Made by a program: the position numbers and the translations under genes | From: Curtobacterium pusillum | GTDB lineage: Bacteria > Actinomycetota > Actinomycetes > Actinomycetales > Microbacteriaceae | Direction: 5' to 3' | NCBI GenBank assembly: GCA_002025645.1 | Contig: CP018783.1 | Coordinates: 930,001 to 994,000, forward strand | Length of the DNA stretch: 64,000 nucleotides | In this document: positions 15,736-25,318 of the stretch, in pieces | How the letters are laid out: the number at the start of each line of letters is the position of its first letter | Position numbering within the stretch: position 1 is the first letter of the stretch | Notes under the pieces: model-generated | Seen by the model: the letters and a program-made list of their open reading frames with translations, nothing else | What the model was told of the DNA's origin: nothing | Databases searched by the model: none

Positions 15736-15781
15736 ACGGACTGGAGGCGCGGTGCCAGCTGGCACCGCGCCTCCAGTCCGT
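15736..15781. terminator. 46-bp perfect palindrome (repeat family A, copy 1)
   Basis: A perfect dyad of 23-bp arms around AG|CT. The inner 32 bp (GGAGGCGCGGTGCCAG plus its complement) recur exactly at 19027-19058 and 56786-56817. It sits between the convergent ends of bcp and a membrane protein gene, so it probably terminates both. Confidence 0.82.
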
Positions 15782-15794
15782 TGGTCGGTCCCGT

Positions 15795-16217
15795 CTACTC
15801 GACGGGACGGGCGAGCGCGTCGGTCACCGGACGCGACAGCACCAGCGTGATGCCCAGCAGCGCTGGGATGAGCAGGAGCCACCCGACGGCCGGCACGCGG
15901 AAGACACCCTGGAACGCGCCGATCGCCAGCGCACCCTGCAGCACCTGCCAGACGATGATCCCGGAGCGGACCCAGGGGCGACGGTTCCGGAGGCCGACGA
16001 ACAGCGCGCCGAGCCAGAGCGCCGCGATGGCGGCGAGGATCGTGAGCGCGATGCCGGACGCGAGGCTCGATGCGGGCGCGACGATCAGTTCGACGACGAG
16101 GACGATCGTCACGACGACGAGGGCGGCGAACTCCACACCGACCACCACGAGGAGCGCCACGAGGGCCGGCGACCTCCGCTCGGCGGGGGCGGACTCGTTC
16201 GGGGTGGTGTCGGGCAC
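15795..16217 (-). CDS. Four-helix membrane protein of unknown function
   Basis: A 140-residue membrane protein. Four hydrophobic helices are clear: LVALLVVVGVEFAALVVVTI, LASGIALTILAAIAALWLGA, GIIVWQVLQGALAIGAF and GWLLLIPALLGITLVLS. The N-terminus is acidic/polar (PDTTPNESAPAERR). I recognise no named family; a similar short actinobacterial protein is common near whiB1 but uncharacterised. It is convergent with bcp over a palindromic terminator and divergent from whiB1 over 260 bp. Confidence 0.72.
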   Translation of the reverse strand: MPDTTPNESAPAERRSPALVALLVVVGVEFAALVVVTIVLVVELIVAPASSLASGIALTILAAIAALWLGALFVGLRNRRPWVRSGIIVWQVLQGALAIGAFQGVFRVPAVGWLLLIPALLGITLVLSRPVTDALARPVE

Positions 16218-16477
16218 AGCATTCCTCCAGCGTCGGAACCCTTGATTTGGCCCTACCAGTATGGAACGATATTCGAGGTCGTTTGGACGGCACGATGTGG
16301 TGTGCGTCTCCCGTGGTTCGACGCTCCTCCCCCGAGCGTTCTGCGGGCGTCAGACTCGCTTCCAGCGGACTCCTCCCCCACGGGTGTCCCCTCGTGCCTC
16401 GCGCATGCTCAGCGTTCCGATCCCCGAACCGCGGCCCCGGCCTGCCGTTCGAGCATCGATTTCAAGGAGCACCACAC

Positions 16478-16726
16478 ATGGACTGGCGTGACCAGGCAGC
16501 CTGCCTCACCGCGGACCCCGAGCTCTTCTTCCCCGTCGGGAACACCGGACCGGCCGTCGACCAGATCGAGAAGGCCAAGTCGGTCTGCGCTCGCTGCACG
16601 GTCACCGAGATGTGCCTGCAGTACGCACTCGAGAACAACCAGGACTCCGGTGTCTGGGGTGGCCTGAGCGAGGACGAGCGCCGCGCGCTGAAGCGTCGCG
16701 CCGCCCGCGCTCGTCGCGCCTCCTGA
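16478..16726 (+). CDS. whiB1: WhiB1-type iron-sulfur regulator
   Basis: An 82-residue Wbl protein. Cys9, Cys37, Cys40 and Cys46 (spaced C-X27-C-X2-C-X5-C) bind a 4Fe-4S cluster; GVWGGLSEDERR is the Wbl turn, followed by the basic tail LKRRAARARRAS that contacts DNA. The opening MDWRDQAACLTADPELFFPV closely follows M. tuberculosis WhiB1, an essential nitric-oxide-responsive regulator that binds the primary sigma factor. AAGGAG lies 10 nt before ATG 16478. It faces pdtaS tail to tail, as in M. tuberculosis (Rv3219/Rv3220c). Confidence 0.93.
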   Translation: MDWRDQAACLTADPELFFPVGNTGPAVDQIEKAKSVCARCTVTEMCLQYALENNQDSGVWGGLSEDERRALKRRAARARRAS

Positions 16727-16756
16727 CGACGCGCAGCCTCCGCGCCCTCGGCGCCT

Positions 16757-16789
16757 GACGCCCGCCGCCCTCCGGGGCCGGCGGGCGTC
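16757..16789 (+). terminator. Terminator hairpin after whiB1
   Basis: GACGCCCGCCG (16757-16767) pairs with CGGCGGGCGTC (16779-16789), an 11-bp stem with a 11-nt loop, 30 bp after the whiB1 stop. Confidence 0.75.
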
Positions 16790-16845
16790 GTCGTGTCCGC
16801 GGTGCGCGGTGCGGTCCTGGTCCCTCGCGTGGTTCGGGGTGCCGT

Positions 16846-16907
16846 CGCACAACCAAAGTCACACGACACCGCGCCATTGCGTGGCGCGAATGCACTTTGG
16901 TTGTGCG
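16846..16907. repeat. CACAACCAAAGT inverted repeat (family B, copy 1)
   Basis: CGCACAACCAAAGT (16846-16859) and ACTTTGGTTGTGCG (16894-16907) are perfect inverted arms. The 34-nt interior holds a smaller stem GCGCC/GGCGC. Two more copies lie at 35364-35431 and 35614-35675 with a different interior. This copy lies between the convergent whiB1 and pdtaS genes. Confidence 0.78.
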
Positions 16908-16955
16908 GCGGGTCCGACGCGCGCCGGGCTCCGGGGCCCGGCCCGCCCGCGGGCG

Positions 16956-18461
16956 CTACGCGGCGCCGGCGGCCGTCAGCCAGCGGAACGGGATGGTGAT
17001 CGTCACCTCGGTGCCGCTGCCGGTCAGGGTGTGCCAGTCGATCGTGCCGCCGAGCTCGCCCTGGATCAGGGTGCGGACGATCTGCGTGCCGAGACCCGAG
17101 CCGACCTTGCCCTCCGGCAGACCCCGGCCGTTGTCGCGGACCTGGATGTCGAGGTGGTCGTCGGAGCGCTCGGCCACGATCTCGACCTCGCCGTCGCGCC
17201 CGTCGAGGCCGTGCTCGACCGCGTTCGTGACGAGCTCGGTGAGACCGAGCGCGAGGGGCGTGGCCGCCTCGGACGGCAGCACCCCGAACTCCCCGGTCTT
17301 CTTCGGGTGCACCGTCGTGTTGTGCGAGGCGGCGACCTCGGTGACGAGCTTGAGCACCGAGTCGAACACGTCGTCGAAGTCGACCGTCTGGCTCAGCCCG
17401 CTCGACAGGGTGTCGTGCACGACCGCGATCGCCGCGACCCGGCGCATCGCGTTCTGCAGCGAGGTCCGGGCTTCGTCGGAGTGCGTGCGGCGGGCCTGGA
17501 TGCGCAGGAGGGACGCCACCGTCTGCAGGTTGTTCTTCACCCGGTGGTGGATCTCGCGGATCGTGGCGTCCTTGGTGATGAGCTCGCGCTCCTGGTGCCG
17601 CAGTTCGGTGACGTCGCGGCAGAGCACGATCGCGCCGATGCGGTCGCCGTGGTCGCGGAGCGGGATCGAGCGCAAGGACACGGTCACGCCCTTGGACTCG
17701 ATGTCCGCACGCCACGGAGCACGGCCGGTGACGACGAGCGGCAGGGACTCGTCGACGTCGAGCTGGGCGCCGATGAGTTCGGTGGTGACCTCGGCGAGGG
17801 ACTTCCGCTCGAGCTCACCCTCGAACCCCATGCGGTTGAAGGCGCTGAGGCCGTTGGGGCTCGCGAACGTGACGATGCCGTTCGTGTCCAGGCGGAGGAG
17901 ACCGTCGCTCGCGCGCGGGGCACCACGACGGGGACCGGCCGGCGCACCGATGTCCGGGAAGTCGCCGGTTGCGATCATGCCGAACAGGTCGTTCGCACTC
18001 GCCGTGAAGTTGAGCTCCTGCCGGCTCGGGGTGCGCATCTCGTCCTGGTTCGAGTGCCGGGTGACGACGGCGATCGGGCGCTCGGTCGTCTCGGCGGAGT
18101 TCGCGCTCAGGCGGCGCAGCACCGGGATCGCCCGCACGCGAGTCGGGGTGTCCTCGTACCAGTCCGGCTCGGCGGAGTCGACGACCTTCGCGCCGGCGAA
18201 GCACTCGGTGACCTGCTCGCGCCACTCCTCGCGGATCTCCTGCCCGACGATGTCCCGGTAGAAGAGCGTCGCCGCGGAGCTCGGACGGGCGTGGGCGACG
18301 GCCACGAACGAGCCGTCCTCGGCCGTCGGAACCCAGAGGACCATGTCGGCGAACGACAGGTCGGCGAGCAGCTGCCAGTCCCCGACGAGCAGGTGGAGCC
18401 ACTCCACGTCGGCTTCGGAGGAACGGCCTTGTGCGAGGACGAGGTCACTGAGGGTCGACAC
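16956..18461 (-). CDS. pdtaS: PdtaS sensor histidine kinase
   Basis: A 501-residue soluble kinase. Residues about 20-150 form a GAF domain (TAEDGSFVAVAHARPSSAAT), 185-285 a PAS domain (GLLRLDTNGIVTFASPNGLS), then a HisKA_2/HWE-type dimerisation domain with phospho-acceptor His near residue 305 (EIHHRVKNNLQTVASLLRIQ) and a HATPase domain (LTELVTNAVEHG, DNGRGLPEG, GLGTQIV). PdtaS pairs with the ANTAR-type RNA-binding regulator PdtaR, which is not in this window. GTG 18461 follows a TAGACT box by 6 nt, so the mRNA is probably leaderless. It is adjacent and convergent to whiB1 as in M. tuberculosis. Confidence 0.93.
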   Translation of the reverse strand: MSTLSDLVLAQGRSSEADVEWLHLLVGDWQLLADLSFADMVLWVPTAEDGSFVAVAHARPSSAATLFYRDIVGQEIREEWREQVTECFAGAKVVDSAEPDWYEDTPTRVRAIPVLRRLSANSAETTERPIAVVTRHSNQDEMRTPSRQELNFTASANDLFGMIATGDFPDIGAPAGPRRGAPRASDGLLRLDTNGIVTFASPNGLSAFNRMGFEGELERKSLAEVTTELIGAQLDVDESLPLVVTGRAPWRADIESKGVTVSLRSIPLRDHGDRIGAIVLCRDVTELRHQERELITKDATIREIHHRVKNNLQTVASLLRIQARRTHSDEARTSLQNAMRRVAAIAVVHDTLSSGLSQTVDFDDVFDSVLKLVTEVAASHNTTVHPKKTGEFGVLPSEAATPLALGLTELVTNAVEHGLDGRDGEVEIVAERSDDHLDIQVRDNGRGLPEGKVGSGLGTQIVRTLIQGELGGTIDWHTLTGSGTEVTITIPFRWLTAAGAA

Positions 18462-18467
18462 CCCGCC

Positions 18468-18473
18468 AGTCTA
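18468..18473 (-). promoter_or_regulatory. Leaderless-type -10 box (TAGACT) of pdtaS
   Basis: TAGACT on the minus strand ends 6 nt before GTG 18461, with no ribosome site. Confidence 0.58.
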
Positions 18474-18576
18474 GGTGCGCTGCACTGTGGAGAACTCTTC
18501 GCTCTCCACAGCCCGAACGCTGTCATATTTCTCATGTTGTACTCCCCATACGCTCACCCCGACGAAAGGGGCAGGG

Positions 18577-18990
18577 GTGGCGGAGCATGCACGCCGGATC
18601 GACGACACGGCGGGAAGGGTCGAGCCGACGCGGCTCACCGTGGTCACACCACCGAAGGACGTCGAGGAGACGGCACGAGCACTGGGACTGTGCGTCGCGG
18701 AGATCCTCACCGGCGCCCGCGAGGTCGACAGCATCGCACGGTGGATCACCGACGAGGTGCACCGGCACCTGCAGCAGCGGGCAGCGATCGCCGCGCGGTC
18801 GCGGCAGCTCGGAGGACGATCACGTGCGCGGGCACTGCTGCGGGTCGGGAGCGTGATCGTCTGCCGTCCGGCTGACGGCGTCGCCGAGGCGACCGTCGTC
18901 GTGCACACGCGCAGCCACGCCAGAGCGGTGGCGATGCGGCTCGAGGAGCGGCAGGGACGGTGGCGCGCGACGGCGGTCGGGGTCCTGTGA
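18577..18990 (+). CDS. Rv3235-family protein
   Basis: A 137-residue basic protein matching the Rv3235 family next to secA in actinobacteria. Residues 30-85 are helical (ARALGLCVAEILTGAREVDS, ARWITDEVHRHLQQRAAIAA) and residues 90-135 a beta sheet with the family pattern LRVGSVIVCRPADGVAEATV and VAMRLEERQGRWRATAV. The function is unknown; conserved placement suggests a link to secretion or translation. The GTG start at 18577 follows AAAGGGG. It is convergent with secA over a family A palindrome. Confidence 0.8.
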   Translation: MAEHARRIDDTAGRVEPTRLTVVTPPKDVEETARALGLCVAEILTGAREVDSIARWITDEVHRHLQQRAAIAARSRQLGGRSRARALLRVGSVIVCRPADGVAEATVVVHTRSHARAVAMRLEERQGRWRATAVGVL

Positions 18991-19026
18991 CGTCCGCCCC
19001 GCGGCCGGGTCGACCGCAGACGGACA

Positions 19027-19058
19027 GGAGGCGCGGTGCCAGCTGGCACCGCGCCTCC
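19027..19058. terminator. Palindrome core (repeat family A, copy 2)
   Basis: A perfect 32-bp palindrome identical to the core at 15736-15781 and 56775-56828. Imperfect pairing continues outward (CGCAGAC with GTCTGCG) to about 19015-19074. It lies between the convergent Rv3235-like and secA genes and should terminate both. Confidence 0.8.
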
Positions 19059-19077
19059 CGTCGCGTCTGCGGTGACG

Positions 19078-21858
19078 TCAGTTCTTCTTGGCGGCCTGTC
19101 GACGCTCGGCGCGGTTGCTCGCCGCGGCCTGGCCGGAGGCCGTCGCCGCGTTGCCGAAGGCGGAACCCTGCTCGGGTCCGGCAGCGGCCTCGGCCTCGGC
19201 CTGCGCCTTCTGCGCACGTGCGGTCGCGGCCTGCTCGAGGCGACCGCGCTCGTCGCGCACCTCGACCTCGCCGTCGATCGACGGCGCCGAGTACTCGAGC
19301 CCGGAGACCTCGTCCTCGTCGAGACCCTTGGCCTCGATCACGGCGTTCTCGCCGTCGGACTGCACCTGGACCTCGAGGTTGAACAGGTAGCCGACCGACT
19401 CTTCGCGGATCTGCCCCATCATGCTCTGGAACAGGGCGTAGCCCTCGCGCTGGTACTCGACCAGCGGGTCGCGCTGCGCCATCGCACGGAGACCGATGCC
19501 GTCCTTGAGGTAGTCCATCTCGTACAGGTGGTCGCGCCAGCGGCGGTCGATCACCGAGAGGACGACGCGGCGCTCGAGCTCACGCATGGCCTCGTCGCCG
19601 AGGAGCTCCTCGCGCTTCTGGTAGGCGAGCTGGGCGTCGGAGAGGATCTCGCGACCGAGGAACTCCCGCGATGCCTTGCCCTTCGAGCCGGCCTCGGTGA
19701 TGACCTCGTCGATGGAGATCGAGATCGGGAACAGCGTGCCGAGCTCGGTCCACATGGCGTCGAGGTCCCAGTCGTCCGGGGAGCCCTCACCGGTGTGGGT
19801 GTCGATCACGTCGTCGACGACGTTCTTCAGGAACGTCTGCGCGCGGTCGTGGATGTCGTCGCCCTCGAGGATGTGCCGGCGGTCGCTGTAGATCGCCTCG
19901 CGCTGGCGGTTCAGGACGTCGTCGTACTTCAGGACGTTCTTGCGGATCTCGGCGTTGCGGCCCTCGACCTGCGACTGAGCCGAACGGATCGCGCGGCCGA
20001 CGAGCTTGTTCTCGATCGCCAGGTCGTCCGGGACGTTCGAGCGCCCCATCAGGCTCTCGGCGGCACCGGAGTTGAACAGACGCATGAGGTCGTCGGTGAG
20101 CGACAGGTAGAAGCGGCTCTCGCCGGGGTCACCCTGACGGCCGGATCGACCGCGCAGCTGGTTGTCGATGCGGCGGGACTCGTGGCGCTCGGTGCCGAGG
20201 ACGTACAGGCCGCCGGCATCGCGCACCTTCTCGGCCTCTTCCTTGATCTCGGACTTGACGCGCGTGAACACGTCGTCCCACTCGGCCTCGTACTCCTCCG
20301 GGGTCTCCGTCGGGGACAGGCCCTTGGCGTGCATCTCCTGCACGGCGAGGAACTCCGAGTTGCCGCCGAGCATGATGTCGGTACCACGGCCGGCCATGTT
20401 CGTGGCGACCGTCACGGCGCCGAGACGACCCGCCTGGGCGACGATCGCGGCTTCACGAGCGTGGTTCTTCGCGTTGAGGACTTCGTGCTTGACGCCCTTC
20501 TTCGCGAGGAGCTTCGAGAGGTACTCCGACTTCTCGACGCTCGTCGTGCCGACCAGGACCGGCTGGCCCTTCTCGTGGCGCTCCGCGATGTCCTCGGCGA
20601 CCTGCTCGAACTTCGCCTTCTCGTTCTTGTAGACGAGGTCGGTCTGGTCGATGCGGACCATCGGCTTGTTCGTGGGGATCGGGACCACGCCGAGCTTGTA
20701 GGTCGACATGAACTCCGCCGCCTCGGTCTCGGCGGTACCGGTCATGCCGGAGAGCTTCTGGTACAGGCGGAAGTAGTTCTGCAGCGTGACGGTGGCGAGG
20801 GTCTGGTTCTCGGCCTTGACCTCGACGCCCTCCTTCGCCTCGATCGCCTGGTGGATGCCCTCGTTGTAGCGGCGACCCATCAGGATGCGGCCGGTGTGCT
20901 CGTCGACGATGAGCACCTCGCCGTTCATCACGACGTAGTCCTTGTCGCGCTTGAACAGGGCGACGGCCTTGATGGAGTTGTTCAGGAACGAGATCAGCGG
21001 GGTGTTCGCCGACTCGTACAGGTTGTCGATGCCGAGGTAGTCCTCGACCTTCTCGATGCCGGGCTCGAGCACGCCGACGGTGCGCTTCTTCTCGTCGACC
21101 TCGTAGTCCTCACCCGGGGTGAGGCGGGTGGCGATGGACGCGAACTCGGTGAACCAGCGGTTCGCCTCGCCCGAGGACGGTCCGGAGATGATGAGCGGCG
21201 TGCGGGCCTCGTCGATGAGGATGGAGTCGACCTCGTCCACGATGGCGAAGAAGTGGCCGCGCTGCACCATGTCGGAGGACTGCCACGCCATGTTGTCGCG
21301 CAGGTAGTCGAATCCGAACTCGTTGTTCGTGCCGTAGGTGATGTCGGCGGCGTACTGCTCACGACGCTCGGCCGGGGACTGGTTCGCGATGATGCAGCCG
21401 GTCGACATGCCGAGGGCGCGGAACACGCGGCCCATGATCTCGGACTGGTACGACGCGAGGAAGTCGTTCACGGTGATGACGTGCACGCCGCGCGACGGGA
21501 TGGCGTTGAGGTACGCGGCCGTCGTGGCGACGAGGGTCTTGCCCTCACCGGTCTTCATCTCGGCGATGTTGCCGAGGTGCAGCGCCGCGCCGCCCATGAG
21601 CTGCACGTCGAAGTGCCGCATGCCGAGGGTGCGCTTCGCTGCTTCCCGTACGGCCGCGAAGGCCTCGGGCAGGAGGTCGTCGAGGGTCTCGCCGTTCGCG
21701 TAGCGCTCGCGGAGCTCCTTGGTCTCGTCCTGGAGCTCCTCGTCGGACAGACTCGCGAAGTCGTCCTCGAGGTCGTTGATCGCCGAGGCGTACGCCTTCA
21801 GCCGACGGAGGGTGCGTCCTTCACCGATGCGGAGGACCTTCTCCAGCACGTTTGCCAC
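19078..21858 (-). CDS. secA: Preprotein translocase ATPase SecA
   Basis: A 926-residue motor that drives unfolded preproteins through SecYEG. Walker A is MKTGEGKTL near residue 107, the DEAD-type Walker B is [17 protein letters not shown], and the second nucleotide-binding fold shows [13 protein letters not shown] and [12 protein letters not shown]. The helical scaffold and wing domains follow ([18 protein letters not shown]). The C-terminal 80 residues are Ala/Gln-rich ([20 protein letters not shown]) and end [10 protein letters not shown] with no Cys/His zinc module for SecB binding, as in other actinobacteria. GTG 21858 has AAGGAG 7 nt upstream. It begins a block secA-hpf-comF-lpqB-mtrBA on the minus strand. 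Confidence 0.97.
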   Translation of the reverse strand: MANVLEKVLRIGEGRTLRRLKAYASAINDLEDDFASLSDEELQDETKELRERYANGETLDDLLPEAFAAVREAAKRTLGMRHFDVQLMGGAALHLGNIAEMKTGEGKTLVATTAAYLNAIPSRGVHVITVNDFLASYQSEIMGRVFRALGMSTGCIIANQSPAERREQYAADITYGTNNEFGFDYLRDNMAWQSSDMVQRGHFFAIVDEVDSILIDEARTPLIISGPSSGEANRWFTEFASIATRLTPGEDYEVDEKKRTVGVLEPGIEKVEDYLGIDNLYESANTPLISFLNNSIKAVALFKRDKDYVVMNGEVLIVDEHTGRILMGRRYNEGIHQAIEAKEGVEVKAENQTLATVTLQNYFRLYQKLSGMTGTAETEAAEFMSTYKLGVVPIPTNKPMVRIDQTDLVYKNEKAKFEQVAEDIAERHEKGQPVLVGTTSVEKSEYLSKLLAKKGVKHEVLNAKNHAREAAIVAQAGRLGAVTVATNMAGRGTDIMLGGNSEFLAVQEMHAKGLSPTETPEEYEAEWDDVFTRVKSEIKEEAEKVRDAGGLYVLGTERHESRRIDNQLRGRSGRQGDPGESRFYLSLTDDLMRLFNSGAAESLMGRSNVPDDLAIENKLVGRAIRSAQSQVEGRNAEIRKNVLKYDDVLNRQREAIYSDRRHILEGDDIHDRAQTFLKNVVDDVIDTHTGEGSPDDWDLDAMWTELGTLFPISISIDEVITEAGSKGKASREFLGREILSDAQLAYQKREELLGDEAMRELERRVVLSVIDRRWRDHLYEMDYLKDGIGLRAMAQRDPLVEYQREGYALFQSMMGQIREESVGYLFNLEVQVQSDGENAVIEAKGLDEDEVSGLEYSAPSIDGEVEVRDERGRLEQAATARAQKAQAEAEAAAGPEQGSAFGNAATASGQAAASNRAERRQAAKKN

Positions 21859-21952
21859 GTGAGCTCCTTACGAGATCGTCCGCGCGACCTGCGCGATGCG
21901 AACAGCCAGTCATGCTAGCAACCCGGTCGGGCGAGCTGCTGGGAGCGGCACG

Positions 21953-21986
21953 GGTGTGCGCGGCCCGCGAACGGACCGCGCACACC
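21953..21986 (-). terminator. Terminator hairpin after hpf
   Basis: GGTGTGCGCGG (21953-21963) and CCGCGCACACC (21976-21986) form an 11-bp perfect stem with a 12-nt loop, in the gap between hpf and secA. Confidence 0.78.
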
Positions 21987-22012
21987 TCGATCGTGTCGTC
22001 GTCGGGCGTCCG

Positions 22013-22711
22013 TCAGGCGATCGCGACCGCCGGTTCCGCCTCGGACGCCGGGGCGCCCGCGGTCTGGTCGTCGATGCCGATCACGCCGTAGTCCCAGCCC
22101 TTCCGTCGGTAGACCACGCTCGGTCGACGTGTCTCCGCGTCGACGAACAGGTAGAAGTCGTGTCCGACGAGCTCCATGTAGTAGAGCGCGTCGTCGACCG
22201 TCATGGGCGAGGCCTCGAAGACCTTCTGGCGGATGACCACCGGGCAGTAGGCCTCGGTCTCCTCCTCGTCGCCCGTCTCGTCGACCACGGGCACAGCACC
22301 GGTCGCGACGTCCTCGATGAGCTTGCCCGTCGCCGGGACGACACCCATCCGTTCGAACCCGGTGCCCGAGGCCTCGGACACGGAGGTCGGGCGGTGCCGT
22401 CCGCGGTGCACCTTGCGGCGGTCGCGCGCTCGGCGCAGGCGCTCCATGATGCGGGCGAACGCCAGGTCGAACGCCGCGTACTTGTCCGACGCGGCGGACT
22501 CCGCCCGCACGAGGGGGCCGGGGCCGATCAACGTGAGTTCGACGCGGTCCTCGCCCTGGGAACCGCCCGACTTCTCGTGGTGGCGGCTGATGCGCACCTC
22601 GAACGCGAGGGCGCGGTCGGCGAGCACGTCGATCTTCTCGGACTTCTGTTCGACGTAGGTGCGGAATCGGTCGGTGACCCCGATGTTCCGGCCCGTGATC
22701 GTCACGTCCAT
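22013..22711 (-). CDS. hpf: Ribosome hibernation-promoting factor, long form
   Basis: A 232-residue protein that inactivates 70S ribosomes as 100S dimers in stasis. The N-terminal S30AE/YfiA domain (residues 1-100) has VTITGRNIGVTDRFRTYVEQ and the KYAAFDLAFARIMERLRRAR helix; a linker of about 60 residues follows; the C-terminal dimerisation domain (165-215) reads VIRQKVFEASPMTVDDALYYM and GHDFYLFVDAETRRPSVVYR. The tail TAGAPASEAEPAVAIA is disordered. ATG 22711 follows GGGAG. Located between secA and comF as in M. tuberculosis Rv3241c. Confidence 0.94.
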   Translation of the reverse strand: MDVTITGRNIGVTDRFRTYVEQKSEKIDVLADRALAFEVRISRHHEKSGGSQGEDRVELTLIGPGPLVRAESAASDKYAAFDLAFARIMERLRRARDRRKVHRGRHRPTSVSEASGTGFERMGVVPATGKLIEDVATGAVPVVDETGDEEETEAYCPVVIRQKVFEASPMTVDDALYYMELVGHDFYLFVDAETRRPSVVYRRKGWDYGVIGIDDQTAGAPASEAEPAVAIA

Positions 22712-22861
22712 GTGGCGGCTCCCATCCAGACTCAGCGCGTCGCCTCCATCCGGCGATCCTGAACGCCTTGACGCGAGGCTAGACCCGCGGGCGGCCCGGC
22801 GTCACCCGATGCCGGTGAGTCGTGCCGGACACCCACCGGACACACAGTGGTCACCGAGGGT

Positions 22862-23533
22862 TCACTCGTCGACGCTCGCGACCGCGACGCACCGGACGAC
22901 CCGTCCACCGGCGGCGCGGACCGCCCGGACGGCCTCGGCCATGGTCACGCCCGTCGTGACGACGTCGTCCACGACCACGACGTCCCGACCCGCGACGCGC
23001 ACGGCTCGGAGTGTCCCCACCGTCGCCGCGACCCGCTCGACGGCGGACCGTTCCTTCTGCCCGGCGCCCGCATCGTGCGGGGCGACGACGTCCGGGGACC
23101 GGATCCGCTGCAGGCTCCGCGGACGCCGGACTCCCCCGCGGGCGAGCAGCAGGACGACCGGGTCGAAGCCACGTCGGCGCGCGCCACGTCGCGACGGCGG
23201 GACCCGGACCAGGACCGTGCCCGGCGGCGCCTCGGCGAGCGCCGCGCGCACCATCGCCCCGAACCGGACACCCAGGTGCCGGCCGAGGTCGACCCGACCG
23301 CGCAGCTTCAGTTCGAGCAGGAGCGTCCGGACGAGGCCCTCGTACTCGAAGGCCGCGTCGAGCCGGACCCCGGCGACGAGCCGCACGCGACGGACCTGGG
23401 CGTCGAGGACGGCCCGGCAGGCACGGCACAACGCACGGTCCGGTGTGCCGCAGCCGACGCAGGCGACCGGCAGGAACAGCCCGAGCACGGCGAGGGCCGC
23501 GTCCTGCCACGCGCGCCCGCGGTCGTCACCCAT
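22862..23533 (-). CDS. ComF-family phosphoribosyltransferase-like protein
   Basis: A 223-residue protein. An N-terminal Cys4 zinc-ribbon-like head (CVGCGTPDRALCRACRAVL) precedes a PRTase-like domain with EYEGLVRTLLLELKLRGR, VPPSRRGARRRGFDPV and the PRPP loop DVVVVDDVVTTGVTM. ComF proteins act in DNA uptake in naturally competent bacteria; no other competence genes are visible here, and the actinobacterial role is unsettled. ATG 23533 is 7 nt after CAGGAT, so it may be leaderless. It lies between hpf and lpqB, as Rv3242c does in M. tuberculosis. Confidence 0.87.
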   Translation of the reverse strand: MGDDRGRAWQDAALAVLGLFLPVACVGCGTPDRALCRACRAVLDAQVRRVRLVAGVRLDAAFEYEGLVRTLLLELKLRGRVDLGRHLGVRFGAMVRAALAEAPPGTVLVRVPPSRRGARRRGFDPVVLLLARGGVRRPRSLQRIRSPDVVAPHDAGAGQKERSAVERVAATVGTLRAVRVAGRDVVVVDDVVTTGVTMAEAVRAVRAAGGRVVRCVAVASVDE

Positions 23534-23635
23534 GCCCACGATCCTGGAACCGACCACGCGCCCGCGGGTGCGATCGTGGCGGGCTGTGGACGCGCCTCCA
23601 GGCCGGTGTCCCCGTGGAGGAGGACCGACGCGACC

Positions 23636-25318
23636 TCAGCGCTGGATGCCGAGCACGTCGGCCGTGACACCCGTCGTGTCCCAGCCGCCACCGGTGGACT
23701 GCAGGACCGAGCCGTCCGACATCCGCAGCAGCATCGACCCGCCGCTGCCCCCGGCGATCGACGTCGCCCGACCGTCCGGCTTCGGCAGCGTGTTCGACTG
23801 TCCGCCGATGGTCGTGCGGACGACGTCGGGCCCGGACGTGGTCTGCCCGACCGACGCGACGTCCGAGTCGCTGATCCAGGCGGCGCCCACCGCGGTCCCG
23901 GTCGCCGCCTGCACCCGCACCGGGGATCCGAGCGCGGTCGGCGTGCGGTCGGACCCGCGCACGATCGCCATGACGTAGAGGCTGGGGCCGTCGCTCGTCT
24001 CGATGAGCGCGAGCGCCCGGGTGGAGTCGCGCGAGACCTGGAACGACACGAGTTCACCGTTCGGCAGGGTCGTGCTCACCGCGTGCGGGTCGCCGCCCAG
24101 GCCGTAGGCCGTGACCTTCCGGGTGTTCCCCGACGACGCCACCCAGACGAACCCGAGGTCGTCGATCGACGGCGCGACGAGGTCGTCCGTCGCGTCGATG
24201 CGCAGGTGGTTCCGACCCCGCACCACGGTCACGCCGTCGTCGTTGCCGACCGCGGCCGCGGTGCCGGACGCCGACAGGGCGAACGAGGACGGGTCGAGTC
24301 CGGCGATCTCGTCGCCCATGCCGTTGCCGAGCTCCGCGACCTTCCCGCTGCCCGTCGCTGCGTAGCCGACGGCGCCGTCGTGGTCGACGAGCGGCCGCGA
24401 GTCGACGTCCGGGTTCTGCACGGCTTCCGTGCCGCTGGTGTCCGGGACGGAGAACGTCGCCCCCTCGGCGGTGATCGAGACGGACGAGACCGTGGCGACC
24501 GAGGCGAGCGACTTGCTGAGCTGTTCGCGCATCCGACCCCTGTCCTGGCTGCTCGCGCGGAGGGCGTCACTGGACAGGTCGACCAGCGCGGTGCCGTTGT
24601 CGACCGTCACGGCGTTCAGGGAGAGCTGCGTGCCCTCCGGGAACGACGAGACGACGGAGCCCTTCAGCCAGTCGGCCGGGCCGGCGAGCAGGGCGCTGGC
24701 GATGCGGGTGCTCGTGGAGGACCGGGCGAGGAACCAGCGCTCGTCGGGCACCAGGAACTTGTACGTCGGGTCGAAGAAGTAGAGCGCGTGCTGCTGGAAC
24801 ACCGAGTCGAAGTTCACCGGCGACAGGATGATGCCGTCCGGCGCGTACGCGATGCGCCACTCGCCGTCCTCGCGGGTGAACTGGAACGTCAGCGTCGACG
24901 AGGTCGGTCGGACGGCCTGGGTGTACTCGCCGTTCGCGTCGACGGTCGCACTCGCGGTGAGCGTGTACGTCAGTTCGCGTTCACCGACCCGCTCGACCGC
25001 GGGGTTCCCCTGCCGGATCGTGACGCCGCGGCGCGGGTTCCACTTCTCCGAGAAGCCCGACGACAGGAACTGCCGAGCGATGGCGTAGTCGTCCTGCGCG
25101 CCGGTGCCGGCCGCGATGAACCCGCGGAGGATCGCCGTCTGGTCGGCACCCGCCACGGGCTTGTCCGGGCGGTAGTCGACGCCGGAGAGCGACTCGTCCT
25201 TGATCGTCTGTCCAGCGCGGACCGGGCCGTCGGTCGGGATCGCCGCACAGGCGGACACGGTGACGATGGTCACCGCGGCGAGCGCTGCGGCGAGGAGGTG
25301 TCGGAGGCGGGTGCGCAT
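23636..25318 (-). CDS. lpqB: LpqB, MtrAB-associated lipoprotein
   Basis: A 560-residue exported lipoprotein that modulates MtrB and cell-envelope or division output. The signal peptide LLAAALAAVTIVTVSACAA carries the lipobox (Cys near residue 24). Residues 40-290 include the GerMN/sporulation-like domain (TYKFLVPDERWFLA, ALLAGPADWLKGSVVSSFPE), and the C-terminal 300 residues form a beta-propeller-like LpqB domain (FVWVASSGNTRKVTAYGLGG, GTAVGAAWISDSDVASVG). ATG 25318 overlaps the mtrB stop as TGATG, so it is translated in the mtrA-mtrB-lpqB operon. Confidence 0.94.
   Translation of the reverse strand: MRTRLRHLLAAALAAVTIVTVSACAAIPTDGPVRAGQTIKDESLSGVDYRPDKPVAGADQTAILRGFIAAGTGAQDDYAIARQFLSSGFSEKWNPRRGVTIRQGNPAVERVGERELTYTLTASATVDANGEYTQAVRPTSSTLTFQFTREDGEWRIAYAPDGIILSPVNFDSVFQQHALYFFDPTYKFLVPDERWFLARSSTSTRIASALLAGPADWLKGSVVSSFPEGTQLSLNAVTVDNGTALVDLSSDALRASSQDRGRMREQLSKSLASVATVSSVSITAEGATFSVPDTSGTEAVQNPDVDSRPLVDHDGAVGYAATGSGKVAELGNGMGDEIAGLDPSSFALSASGTAAAVGNDDGVTVVRGRNHLRIDATDDLVAPSIDDLGFVWVASSGNTRKVTAYGLGGDPHAVSTTLPNGELVSFQVSRDSTRALALIETSDGPSLYVMAIVRGSDRTPTALGSPVRVQAATGTAVGAAWISDSDVASVGQTTSGPDVVRTTIGGQSNTLPKPDGRATSIAGGSGGSMLLRMSDGSVLQSTGGGWDTTGVTADVLGIQR

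Noticed and set aside
16261-16491. Short plus-strand frame of 76 codons before whiB1
   Set aside because: Overlaps the whiB1 leader and start in another frame, with no ribosome site or recognisable domain.
19078-19330. Truncation of SecA (missing C-terminal zinc module)
   Set aside because: Actinobacterial SecA1 proteins normally lack it; the C-terminus is otherwise complete.
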